From positions 248,001-312,000 of the forward strand of contig PQAO01000021.1 in NCBI GenBank assembly GCA_003104995.1: a stretch of 64,000 nucleotides of DNA, given 5' to 3'. A program made the translations under genes and the position numbers. The notes below the pieces were generated by a model. It was not told the origin of the DNA and did no database searches. It saw only the letters and a list, made by a program, of their open reading frames with translations. The DNA is from Dehalococcoidia bacterium. Its GTDB lineage: Bacteria > Chloroflexota > Dehalococcoidia > Tepidiformales > Tepidiformaceae. Every line of letters starts with the position of its first letter. The stretch's first letter is position 1. This document shows, piece after piece, positions 1 through 6,634 of the stretch.

Positions 1-464
1 GTCAGGTCCGAAAGGTGGAAGAGCAGATAGAAGGCGATGATGATGCCGCTCCAGCGCATCGTCCGGGCGGCATAGTTGGCGGCGAGGTAGTCGCGTCCGC
101 CCTTGTACCCGACTGGCCGCGATTGCCGGTTCATCAGTGTCAGAGTCACAGCTGAGTGGATGTGCAGGACAAGGGCCAGGATCAAACCCGTCCGGAGGGC
201 CCACAGCGCGCCCGAATGCGGCAGGATGGGCGACCCGATCGTCCGCAGGTACTCCCCGTAGTGGTTCATCTTCTCGGAGCCTTCGTAGAGGTGAAGGTTC
301 CCGAGCATGTGCGCGAGCACGAAGCCGAGCAGCAAGATGCCCGTGACGGCCATCACTGCTTTCTTCCCTACAGCCGACCCATAGAAGTCGAGGAGCCAGA
401 ATCGCGGCCGCACCCGCCGCTGCCGCAGCGGCTTTGGGCCGCGCGCTGCCGAACCTGTGTGCAT
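1..464 (-). CDS. sdhC: Succinate dehydrogenase cytochrome b558-family subunit (partial)
   Basis: Membrane anchor of succinate dehydrogenase/fumarate reductase, which binds heme b and quinone and passes electrons from the iron-sulfur subunit. The minus strand encodes 154 residues before running off the left edge, so the C-terminus is missing. After a basic N-terminus it shows FYGSAVGKKAVMAVTG, then a membrane helix with HMLGNLHLY (candidate heme histidine), then NHYGEYLRTIG and a second helix with LHIHSA, as in the b558 family. The start at 464 has AAGGAGG seven bases upstream. The flavoprotein and iron-sulfur genes should lie to the left, outside the window. Confidence 0.88.
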   Translation of the reverse strand, partial: MHTGSAARGPKPLRQRRVRPRFWLLDFYGSAVGKKAVMAVTGILLLGFVLAHMLGNLHLYEGSEKMNHYGEYLRTIGSPILPHSGALWALRTGLILALVLHIHSAVTLTLMNRQSRPVGYKGGRDYLAANYAARTMRWSGIIIAFYLLFHLSDL

Positions 465-664
465 GCCCACCCTCCTTGGACGAACGCAGAACGGACGGAC
501 GGAGGCGTGCGCCGGCGGAATTCCCCTGGCGAACGGAGCTGCGGGCCCGATCCCGTGACAGGCGGACGGCCGTGCCATGCCGCTGTCCCATGCCGAATCC
601 TACGACCGCTCCGGGGGGCCAGCAATGCAGCCCCATGCATTAGTGCTATAGAACCTGGTCGTAC

Positions 665-1216
665 CTATCGATTAGTTGATTCAACTGTCCGAATCCAACG
701 CAACACCCCGACCACCGACTTCGCATCGCAGATCTCCCCCGACTCGATAGCCGCCACCGCCTCACCCGGCGTCCGCACCTCAACCTCGATGTCCTCGTCC
801 TCGTCGCCATCGAGGCTCGACGCTTCGAGCTCACCGCAGACATAAAGAGAGATGTACTCGTTCGTGTACCCCGGGGCGACGAAGAACCCACCGAGCGGCT
901 CGATCCGTCCCGGCCGCTTTCCGACTTCCTCCTGCAACTCCCGCGCGGCTGCCGCCAGGGGCTCTTCGCCGGGCTCGAGCGTGCCTGCCGGTAACTCCAG
1001 CAGCCGCCGCCCCGCGGCGTGCCGGTACTGGGTCACGAAGAGCAGGTTGCCCTCTGCCGTCACCGGGACCATGCACACCGCCCCGGGGTGGCGGATCGTC
1101 TCGCGCAGGGCGATCACGCCACCGTCCATTTCGATGCGGTCGAGCGACACGTTGAACAGGCGGCCGGCATAAACCGTTTCGGTAGAGAGCAGGCGTGGAT
1201 CGGGCATGAACCGCAT
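665..1216 (-). CDS. Nudix hydrolase, ADP-ribose pyrophosphatase-like
   Basis: 183 residues, the usual length for the ADP-ribose pyrophosphatase branch of Nudix enzymes, which split nucleoside diphosphate sugars to nucleotide monophosphate and sugar phosphate. A full Nudix box lies at about residues 78-99: Gly78, Glu84, then REL, EE and Gly99. The GGFFVAPGYTNEYISLY stretch after the box is typical of the ADPR group. No clear ribosome-binding site is seen; the Met at 1207 is an alternative start. Substrate is inferred from family resemblance only. Confidence 0.85.
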   Translation of the reverse strand: MRFMPDPRLLSTETVYAGRLFNVSLDRIEMDGGVIALRETIRHPGAVCMVPVTAEGNLLFVTQYRHAAGRRLLELPAGTLEPGEEPLAAAARELQEEVGKRPGRIEPLGGFFVAPGYTNEYISLYVCGELEASSLDGDEDEDIEVEVRTPGEAVAAIESGEICDAKSVVGVLRWIRTVESTNR

Positions 1217-1288
1217 TGTCGCGGGCCGCCCCGCCGCGTGTCGATCAGGCCTGCTCGCGGGACCGGGCCAGGTCCGCTTCCGTGCGCC

Positions 1289-1780
1289 TTACCCGTCCTG
1301 TTCGGCCGCCTTGTCCTTCTGCTTCTGGAGCGCCTTCCAGAGCGCCCGTCCCTGGTCGGGGGTCGGGTCCTTCACGAGCCCGTAGATCTCCCGGCCTTCA
1401 TGGTCCTCGGGCAGGTACTCCGTGATCGGTAGCCCCTCCTCCGTGACGAACAGCAGGCAGTGGCAGTACTTGAACATCTGCATCTCGTCGCAGGCGCAGA
1501 TCCAGTCGCGCCGCTTCACTTCCTCTTCCCGGGGGAGGTAGAGGCCCTCGGGCCAGTTCCCGTTCTCGTCCTTCACCGGATAGAAGTTGCACGGGCAGAG
1601 CGGCCGCCCGTAGTTGTCGATGTTCGACGCCAGCCCAAGGACGACGCCTTCGGTGATGAACCGGTCCGGGTGCAGGTGCGTGCCCGACTTTGCCGCGTAC
1701 TTCTCCGCATAGTTCCACATCTTGTCGATCGATTCCTGCCTGGGCTCTTCCACTGCGTACCTCCGGTGATGAGATTCCAT
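1289..1780 (-). CDS. Ferredoxin-thioredoxin reductase catalytic subunit-like protein
   Basis: 163 residues. Six cysteines lie in three CxC pairs at about 62/64 (CPC), 95/97 (CAC) and 106/108 (CHC), the signature of the catalytic subunit of ferredoxin:thioredoxin reductase, which uses a [4Fe-4S] cluster beside a redox disulfide to reduce thioredoxin. The last spacing (x8) matches the classical motif, but the first is about 30 residues instead of 16, and the middle pair is CAC rather than CPC. No variable-chain gene is adjacent. The family is well supported; whether ferredoxin is the real donor is not known. Confidence 0.82.
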   Translation of the reverse strand: MESHHRRYAVEEPRQESIDKMWNYAEKYAAKSGTHLHPDRFITEGVVLGLASNIDNYGRPLCPCNFYPVKDENGNWPEGLYLPREEEVKRRDWICACDEMQMFKYCHCLLFVTEEGLPITEYLPEDHEGREIYGLVKDPTPDQGRALWKALQKQKDKAAEQDG

Positions 1781-1818
1781 TATGACCGAACCAGCGTCCC
1801 GGGTGGGCCGGCGCTACC

Positions 1819-2598
1819 ATGACAAGGATGACCGCCCCCACTCCCGAACAGCTCCACGCCAACTACGTCCACGCCCTCCATCGCATCGCCCGGCTCGGTC
1901 CCGAAGGCGAAGCCGAGCGCGTCGGGCCCCTGCTCTGCATCAACGCGGGGATTGGCGTATCGAAGTTCAATATCGCGGTAGTCGTCGATCGCGTCACCGA
2001 CCCGCGCCGCGCCCTCCGCGATGCCATGGACTGGTATGCGATCCGCGGGCTCAATCCGCGCCTCGACCTGCGCGGCAAGGCCGATGGCCCCCTGCTCGCA
2101 GCGTCCATGCTCGAAAACTTCCAGTTCTGGTGGCGCGAGCCCGTCATGGTCCTCCACCCGCTGCCCGCGTCGTTCAGCGGATCACAGGAACTGGAAATCC
2201 GCGAAGCGCGAACGCCCGGCGACCTCGACCTCTACTGCCGCGCCGACCTTGAGGAATACGGCGACCAGGAGTTCCAGCTCGCCATGGTCTCGATGGCAGC
2301 CGGGATGTCCGGCGTTTCGATGCACCTGGGGCTGCGGGACGGCCAACCGGTCGCCCGCTCCATGGGCGTCGTCCACGCCGGGCTCGTCGGCGTCCACAAC
2401 GTCTATGTCCCTCCATCCTCCCGGCGCCGCGGCTACGGTGCAGCGCTTACCGCGGCAGCGATCGATTCCGGCCGTGCGATGGGGGCTACTGCAGCCTGCC
2501 TCCAGGCCACCGAACTCGGTTTCCCCGTCTACCAGAAGATGGGCTTCCGGCGCGTCGACGACTATGTGGTGGTTGGCCGCGACGAGCCACCAACCTAG
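1819..2598 (+). CDS. GNAT-family N-acetyltransferase
   Basis: 259 residues. The C-terminal half is a GNAT fold: VYVPPSSRRRGYGAAL is the acetyl-CoA-binding motif A, followed by a helix with TAACLQATELGFPVYQKMGF typical of motif B. The N-terminal ~100 residues are an extra region without a recognised family. A second Met at 1828 is a possible start. The stop codon overlaps by four bases the stop of the convergent DinB-like gene. The acceptor substrate is unknown. Confidence 0.78.
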   Translation: MTRMTAPTPEQLHANYVHALHRIARLGPEGEAERVGPLLCINAGIGVSKFNIAVVVDRVTDPRRALRDAMDWYAIRGLNPRLDLRGKADGPLLAASMLENFQFWWREPVMVLHPLPASFSGSQELEIREARTPGDLDLYCRADLEEYGDQEFQLAMVSMAAGMSGVSMHLGLRDGQPVARSMGVVHAGLVGVHNVYVPPSSRRRGYGAALTAAAIDSGRAMGATAACLQATELGFPVYQKMGFRRVDDYVVVGRDEPPT

Positions 2599-3122
2599 AT
2601 CGTCAGCCCGCCCAGGCCCTGCACGCCCCGCACGTATTCAATCTCGCCTACGTGGCGATAGCCGTGGCTCAGGCACACGCCATAGATCCCGTCCCAGAGC
2701 GACATCGGCCCCAGCGGCTTGATCGTCACTTGACGCGCGTCGAACTCTTCCGGCGACATCGCCGCCAGGTACGTGTCGGTCGCCGCCCACACCTTCTGCT
2801 GGTACTCCTGCCACTTCGCCACGTCGCGCAACTGCACCGCGTTCGCTTCCTCGGTTGTCATGCCGGTCCCCTGGCTGTTCCGGGGCAACCCGAACACCTG
2901 GTCGTAGCCGCCATCGAGCCACACCGTCGGCTTCTGCTGCGCCACCCAGTTGATGATGTTGTCTTCGGTGCGGACGTAGTGCCACAGGCTGAAGAACGCG
3001 CTCACGCCTCCCTCCTGCGGCCGGAAGTTGAACTGCTCAGCTGTCATCCCCTCGACGGCTTTGTCGAGCAGGGCGTGCATGGAGCGCATCGAGCTCCGAA
3101 GGATTGCGTGGGGTGTGGACAT
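2595..3122 (-). CDS. DinB-family protein
   Basis: 175 residues with the DinB/YfiT four-helix pattern: an N-terminal helix (LDKAVEGMTAEQFNFRP), a histidine in FFSLWHYVRTEDNIINW, and a C-terminal SHGYRHVGEIEYVRG. These histidines are the candidate metal ligands of the family, whose members include thiol-dependent metalloenzymes of mostly unknown function. The start at 3122 follows an AGGAG-like site; a longer reading frame continues upstream through the neighbouring gene but has no support. Ends tail to tail with the GNAT gene. Confidence 0.78.
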   Translation of the reverse strand: MSTPHAILRSSMRSMHALLDKAVEGMTAEQFNFRPQEGGVSAFFSLWHYVRTEDNIINWVAQQKPTVWLDGGYDQVFGLPRNSQGTGMTTEEANAVQLRDVAKWQEYQQKVWAATDTYLAAMSPEEFDARQVTIKPLGPMSLWDGIYGVCLSHGYRHVGEIEYVRGVQGLGGLTI

Positions 3123-3178
3123 TTCGGCTCCTCGCGGAAAGGTGAGGTGCCGATTCTGGCCGTCACCGGCCCGCCCGT

Positions 3179-3949
3179 CTACCCGGCGCGCGCTGCGGAA
3201 CGCTTCGGTTCTTCGAGCGAGTACCCCGAACCCCAGCGGTTCACGATGTACCGCGGGTTGCTCGGCTCGTCCTCCAGCTTCTGGCGCAGGTAACGGACGT
3301 ACAGCCGCAAGTAGTGCGTCTCCCCGGCGTACTGGTTGCCCCACACCCGCGCGATCAGCGCCCGCGAGGGGATGACCTCGCCCGGGTGCTCTGCCAGTGT
3401 GGCCAGCAGCCGGAACTCCGTCGGCGATAGTGGCACTTCGTTGCCGCGCTTTCGCACCGTTTGCGAAGCCACGTCGACCTCGATGTCGCCGACCCGGATG
3501 CACCCTCGCTCGTTGTTCACCTTGCTCATGGGCGAATCCATCTCCATCCGCCGGAAGATGGCCCTCAGGCGGAGGTCGATTTCCTCAGTCGTGCAACGCG
3601 GCCGGCAGTAGTCGTCCGCCCCCGCTTCGAAGCATCGGAGCATCTCCGCCGATGTCCCGGCGCAACCCACCACCACGATCGGCACCGCCGTGACCTGCCG
3701 CAACCGCGCGACGACATCCCCCGGGAAACCGAGCTCCCGTCCGATGTCCACCACGATGGCGTCCGGGCCCGACTCCTCGGCACACTCGGTCGCCATCGCC
3801 GGGTCGCCACATGCCGCGGCACGGTATCCCGACTCCTCGAGACCGCGAGCCCGGTCGTGGGCACGCTCGAGCCCCTGCGACACGATCGCCACCTGCGTAC
3901 CGACAAGCGGTGGTAGCCCGGGAACGTTGACGCCGCTGGCTGCCTGCAT
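3179..3949 (-). CDS. OmpR/PhoB-type response regulator with degenerate receiver
   Basis: About 256 residues: an N-terminal receiver-like domain (about 20-140) and a C-terminal winged helix (about 155-250) with the OmpR/PhoB pattern LSPTEFRLLATLAEHPG and YVRYLRQKLE. The candidate phospho-acceptor Asp is present in DAIVVDIG, but the acidic pair after strand 1 is missing (VAIVSQGL) and the conserved Lys of the K-P motif is Arg (DDYCRP). It is therefore probably a pseudo-receiver not controlled by ordinary phosphorylation. No histidine kinase is adjacent. Start 3949 is chosen because GGGGAGG lies nine bases upstream; TTG at 3967 is an alternative. Confidence 0.82.
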   Translation of the reverse strand: MQAASGVNVPGLPPLVGTQVAIVSQGLERAHDRARGLEESGYRAAACGDPAMATECAEESGPDAIVVDIGRELGFPGDVVARLRQVTAVPIVVVGCAGTSAEMLRCFEAGADDYCRPRCTTEEIDLRLRAIFRRMEMDSPMSKVNNERGCIRVGDIEVDVASQTVRKRGNEVPLSPTEFRLLATLAEHPGEVIPSRALIARVWGNQYAGETHYLRLYVRYLRQKLEDEPSNPRYIVNRWGSGYSLEEPKRSAARAG

Positions 3950-4018
3950 AGCGAATTGCCTCCCCAATCGGTGCGCGCCCCAATGTTTCGGCGGCCCCTG
4001 CCTGCCGACCTATCTGGT

Positions 4019-4795
4019 ATGCGACACCCGCGGCCCTTCGCCCTCTTCCTCGCCGTTGGCGCCATCTGCTCGGCCGCCGGAATGGCAGCCACGCGCATGA
4101 GCGCCGAAGCGGTTGAAGTCGAACAGCCCGCACCACGTATTTCGGCACTCCACGCGGAATCCGCCGGGCTTTCAAACGCCGCTCCAACGGTTGTCACCGA
4201 AGCGTCACCCACCGCCGCCCCCACCCTGGCCATCCCGGAACCCACCGCTGAAGCCACGCCCCCGCCTGCCACCCCCATGGCTACCCCGGCATCCGCGCCC
4301 GAAAACCCGCCGGCTCCCGCACCGTCCGTCACCGCTCCCGTGCCCGTTTCCACGGTCCAGACGCTCCCATCGAGCGTGGAACAGCCTGTGGATATCATCG
4401 TGGTTTCCGAAAAGGCGGTTGGGCTCCTCGATGCGATGAACGCGGCCCGCATCGCCGAAGGCCTGCCCGCCCTCGAATGGGACACAACCCTCGAGGATGT
4501 CGCCTATGCGCGGGCCCGCAACCTTGTGGTGAATGGCTACTTCGACCACTACGCGCCCGACGGGGAGAGCGCGTTCTCGGAGTTGGCTGCACGCGGCGTT
4601 TCGTACGGCCTGGCCGGCGAGAACCTGGCCCGCAACAACTACCCCGAGCCCCGGACCGTGGCGGCCGCCTTCGATGGCCTGATGGCCAGCCCCGGCCATC
4701 GCGCAAACATCCTCGAAGAACGCTTCTCCCGCGTCGCCGTCGCCGCTGTCAGGGACGGCCGCATGTGGCTCTACGTCACCGTCTTCATGGACTGA
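4019..4795 (+). CDS. Secreted CAP/SCP-domain protein with Pro/Thr/Ala-rich linker
   Basis: 258 residues. A signal peptide (about 1-25) is followed by a long Pro/Ala/Thr-rich stretch (about 45-115) and a C-terminal CAP (SCP/PR-1) domain of about 120 residues: LLDAMNAARIAEGLPAL, then YFDHYAPDG, GENLARN and SPGHRANILEERF, the standard order of CAP motifs. These domains are exported and their role in bacteria is mostly unknown. A second CAP-like protein with a similar linker is at 26154-27125. The start at 4019 places the signal peptide at the very N-terminus; an upstream ATG at 3956 is less likely. Confidence 0.82.
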   Translation: MRHPRPFALFLAVGAICSAAGMAATRMSAEAVEVEQPAPRISALHAESAGLSNAAPTVVTEASPTAAPTLAIPEPTAEATPPPATPMATPASAPENPPAPAPSVTAPVPVSTVQTLPSSVEQPVDIIVVSEKAVGLLDAMNAARIAEGLPALEWDTTLEDVAYARARNLVVNGYFDHYAPDGESAFSELAARGVSYGLAGENLARNNYPEPRTVAAAFDGLMASPGHRANILEERFSRVAVAAVRDGRMWLYVTVFMD

Positions 4796-4804
4796 GCCAG
4801 TGCC

Positions 4805-4933
4805 CACCCTTCCACCGAAGGATCACCGGCTGGGACTCGAACAGCATCCAGTATGCGTATGATGATGCGAACCGGATGACCGGTCGAAGGTATGAGGTAT
4901 GAGGAGCGAGGCATGAGTGCGGTATGCGAGCGG
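4805..4933 (+). repeat. ~125-bp dispersed repeat, copy 1 (RHS remnant plus start-codon module)
   Basis: Nearly repeated at 5874-5998. The left part translates as an RHS/YD fragment (YAYDDANRMTG). The right part is a run of imperfect 7-mers (GTATGAG, GTATGAG, GAGCGAG, GCATGAG) ending in GAGGAGCGAGGC followed by ATG. This gives a ribosome-binding site and a start codon at 4913, fused here to the first RHS tip. The unit begins with an imperfect inverted repeat CCTTCC-acc-GAAGG. Confidence 0.8.
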
Positions 4934-5668
4934 GGTCGTGAGCCAACGGTCACGGGCAGCCTGGCGAACGAGTTCGACTTCGCCGGCCAGCAGACGGACG
5001 GGAGCACCGGCCTGCAGTACCTGCGGGCCAGGTACTACGACCCGGCGACGGGGACGTTCCTGAGCAGGGACCCGCTCGCCGCGCTGCCTTCGTGGCTCGG
5101 AAGCCCCTTCGGGTACGCATACGCTGACCCAATCGGGCTAAGTGATCCAACTGGACTGGATAGCCCATGGGATGGCGTGAGGAAGCGCGCGAATCCTTGC
5201 AACTGGGGAAGTTTGACAGGTGGAGCGTGTGGTAAGGCCGGTGAGGTCGTCGACGATATCCGCGGTGTCGGTGGCCCAGTGGCCGGCCCGGTCGTCCGGC
5301 CCTTGGTTATCGTAGGTGAATACCTCCGGGTGGTGGGAACCGGAGTATCAGACTGGATGCGGGACCATCCTGAGGAAATCAATCTGCTCATCGGCGTGGC
5401 ATTTGGTGTGGGGATCGCTGCATGCTGGGCTAGTGCGGCCGCATCGGTCGGAGGAGCGAGCCCCGCGTGCGTCGCCCTCATGTCGGCCTGGGGGGCTTGG
5501 AACGCGGCAATCGCCGCCGACCACTGGCGGAACAGTGGCGGTGATAGAACGGAGCGCTCGCTGCGGACGGCTATCGACGTGATCAATGCGCTTCCGATAA
5601 AGGGCATCAGGTGGCTTATGTTTCAGATACTCAGCGGGATGCTCGCCAACCCTTCCCCTGCGAGGTAG
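4913..5668 (+). CDS. Orphan RHS core fragment with variable C-terminal domain (tip 1)
   Basis: 251 residues. Residues ~8-90 are the RHS repeat-associated core: FDFAGQQTDGSTGLQYLRAR, YYDPATGTFLSRDPL and YAYADPIGLSDPTGLD. The rest is a non-conserved C-terminal region with hydrophobic stretches (INLLIGVAFGVGIAACWASA) of the kind that acts as an exchangeable toxin tip in polymorphic RHS toxins. The thousand-residue RHS shell is absent, so this is a displaced tip, either silent donor DNA or a remnant. The start is supplied by the repeat module (GAGGAG, then ATG at 4913). A small membrane protein follows at once. Toxin activity is inference; no catalytic motif is recognised. Confidence 0.6.
   Translation: MSAVCERGREPTVTGSLANEFDFAGQQTDGSTGLQYLRARYYDPATGTFLSRDPLAALPSWLGSPFGYAYADPIGLSDPTGLDSPWDGVRKRANPCNWGSLTGGACGKAGEVVDDIRGVGGPVAGPVVRPLVIVGEYLRVVGTGVSDWMRDHPEEINLLIGVAFGVGIAACWASAAASVGGASPACVALMSAWGAWNAAIAADHWRNSGGDRTERSLRTAIDVINALPIKGIRWLMFQILSGMLANPSPAR
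4940..5078 (+). repeat. RHS core direct repeat, copy 1
   Basis: The DNA encoding the RHS core motif (REPTVTGSLANEFDF to the LSRDPL segment) is nearly identical, at roughly 90 percent by eye, to 6772-6910. Sequence on both sides differs. This is the conserved block through which RHS tips recombine. Confidence 0.8.
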
Positions 5669-5673
5669 CCGAA

Positions 5674-5865
5674 ATGTCGAAGAAAGGGCCGGTGCTCATC
5701 ATTGTGCTTCTTGTTGGCGGGCTCGTTAACTTCGCACTTCTTGGCGAGTGGCAAATGTTGGCCGGGGCGGGAGCGGGGTTCCTCGTGGCTGCTCCGCTGG
5801 CGTACTCCTACTTTCGGCGCAGGAACTCGCGGCAGTCGGACCCAAAACCGCCGGCACCGGATTGA
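5674..5865 (+). CDS. Small two-helix membrane protein, candidate RHS immunity protein
   Basis: 63 residues starting five bases after the stop of RHS tip 1. Two hydrophobic segments (VLIIVLLVGGLVNFALL and MLAGAGAGFLVAAPLAY) are followed by a basic, polar tail (FRRRNSRQSD). The second half resembles the protein at 6437-6634 (W-x-MLAGAGAGFL against W-x-MVAGLGTGLA, then aromatic-Arg-Arg). Position directly behind a tip and membrane nature fit an immunity protein; this is inference from context. Confidence 0.5.
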   Translation: MSKKGPVLIIVLLVGGLVNFALLGEWQMLAGAGAGFLVAAPLAYSYFRRRNSRQSDPKPPAPD

Positions 5866-5873
5866 CCTCGTCT

Positions 5874-5998
5874 CACCCTTCCACCGAAGGATCACCGGCT
5901 GGGACTCGAACGTCATCCAGTATGGGTATGATGCGACCGGATGACCGGTCGAAGGTAAGAGGTATGAGGAGCGAGGCATGAGTGCGGTATGCGAGCGG
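5874..5998 (+). repeat. ~125-bp dispersed repeat, copy 2
   Basis: Second copy of the unit at 4805-4933, with the same CCTTCC-acc-GAAGG inverted repeat, an RHS fragment (IQYGYDATG, then stop), and the 7-mer run ending in GAGGAGCGAGGC plus ATG at 5978. Downstream sequence is unrelated to that after copy 1, so the unit has been joined to two different reading frames. Confidence 0.8.
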
Positions 5999-6232
5999 CA
6001 GCGGATTGCAACGACCGGCGCCTGCGCTACGGATATAGCCTGTTCCTTGGCAGTTGGTGGGGCCCTCCAGTTGCTCGCTGTTGTGGCTGCACTCACCACG
6101 GGCCCAGTTGGGTGGGGAGTTTTTCAGTCGCTGGGGGCGCTCTGGACGGGATATTCGGTTAAAGCTCAACAAGATCGGCCGTATGGTAGTCAAGCCGTAC
6201 CGGACTCGTGCCGGGTTGGGGGTGCGTGTTGA
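5978..6232 (+). CDS. Small membrane protein started within the repeat module
   Basis: 84 residues. The first residues (MSAVCER) come from the repeat and are identical to those of RHS tip 1; the rest has a hydrophobic stretch (LAVGGALQLLAVVAALTTGPVGWGVF) likely to form one or two helices. The segment VAALTT recurs in the protein at 6437. Translation would start at the repeat's GAGGAG plus ATG. The next frame begins inside its last codons (GTG at 6226). It may be a broken gene whose original N-terminus was replaced. No function is recognised. Confidence 0.4.
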   Translation: MSAVCERQRIATTGACATDIACSLAVGGALQLLAVVAALTTGPVGWGVFQSLGALWTGYSVKAQQDRPYGSQAVPDSCRVGGAC

Positions 6233-6429
6233 CCATTCGCTCAGTGCTGATGGCCATCGTCGTCACCGGTTCGGCTCTGGTAGCCGGCTATGCAACCTGG
6301 GCGCAGTGGTCCGGCAGCTTGTCGAACCCATGGTTGGTTGGCAGCGCGTGGTACGGCGCGATCCAGAGCTCGGTGTTTTGGCTCGTTTGGGCAGGGCGGC
6401 GGAAGCGCAAAGCGAAGTCCACGATATGA
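6226..6429 (+). CDS. Small membrane protein of the RHS patch
   Basis: 67 residues from GTG at 6226 (GTG at 6208 is an in-frame alternative). Two hydrophobic segments (VLMAIVVTGSALVAGYATW and WYGAIQSSVFWLVWAG) end in a basic tail (RRKRKAK). It overlaps the end of the previous frame and is followed eight bases later by the next, so the three frames look like one transcript. Candidate immunity-type membrane protein by context only. Confidence 0.42.
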   Translation: MLTIRSVLMAIVVTGSALVAGYATWAQWSGSLSNPWLVGSAWYGAIQSSVFWLVWAGRRKRKAKSTI

Positions 6430-6436
6430 GGGCCGA

Positions 6437-6634
6437 ATGAGAGACCGACAACGACCGTCAACATTGCCGGCGGTATCAGGTTCGGTGCTCGCATTTGCGT
6501 TGGTGGCGGCACTGACCACCCAAAGCTGGCCCATGGTGGCCGGCCTTGGCACCGGTCTTGCAGCAGCTGTGAGCGTGGTCGTTTGGCGAAGGCTAAGGAG
6601 CCGCTCCAGAGACACCCATGGGCTCAAGCGCTGA
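6437..6634 (+). CDS. Small two-helix membrane protein, paralogue of the 5674 protein
   Basis: 65 residues: a polar N-terminus, two hydrophobic segments (GSVLAFALVAALTTQSWP and VAGLGTGLAAAVSVVVW) and a basic tail (RRLRSRSRD). The second half resembles the protein at 5674. Its stop overlaps the start of RHS tip 2 as TGATG, so the two are probably translationally coupled. Immunity or membrane-anchoring roles are guesses. Confidence 0.45.
   Translation: MRDRQRPSTLPAVSGSVLAFALVAALTTQSWPMVAGLGTGLAAAVSVVVWRRLRSRSRDTHGLKR

Noticed and set aside
3123-3503. N-terminal extension of the DinB-like frame up to 3503
   Set aside because: It overlaps the response regulator coding sequence, is Arg/Pro/Gly-rich noise, and the DinB fold starts at 3122 with its own ribosome-binding site.
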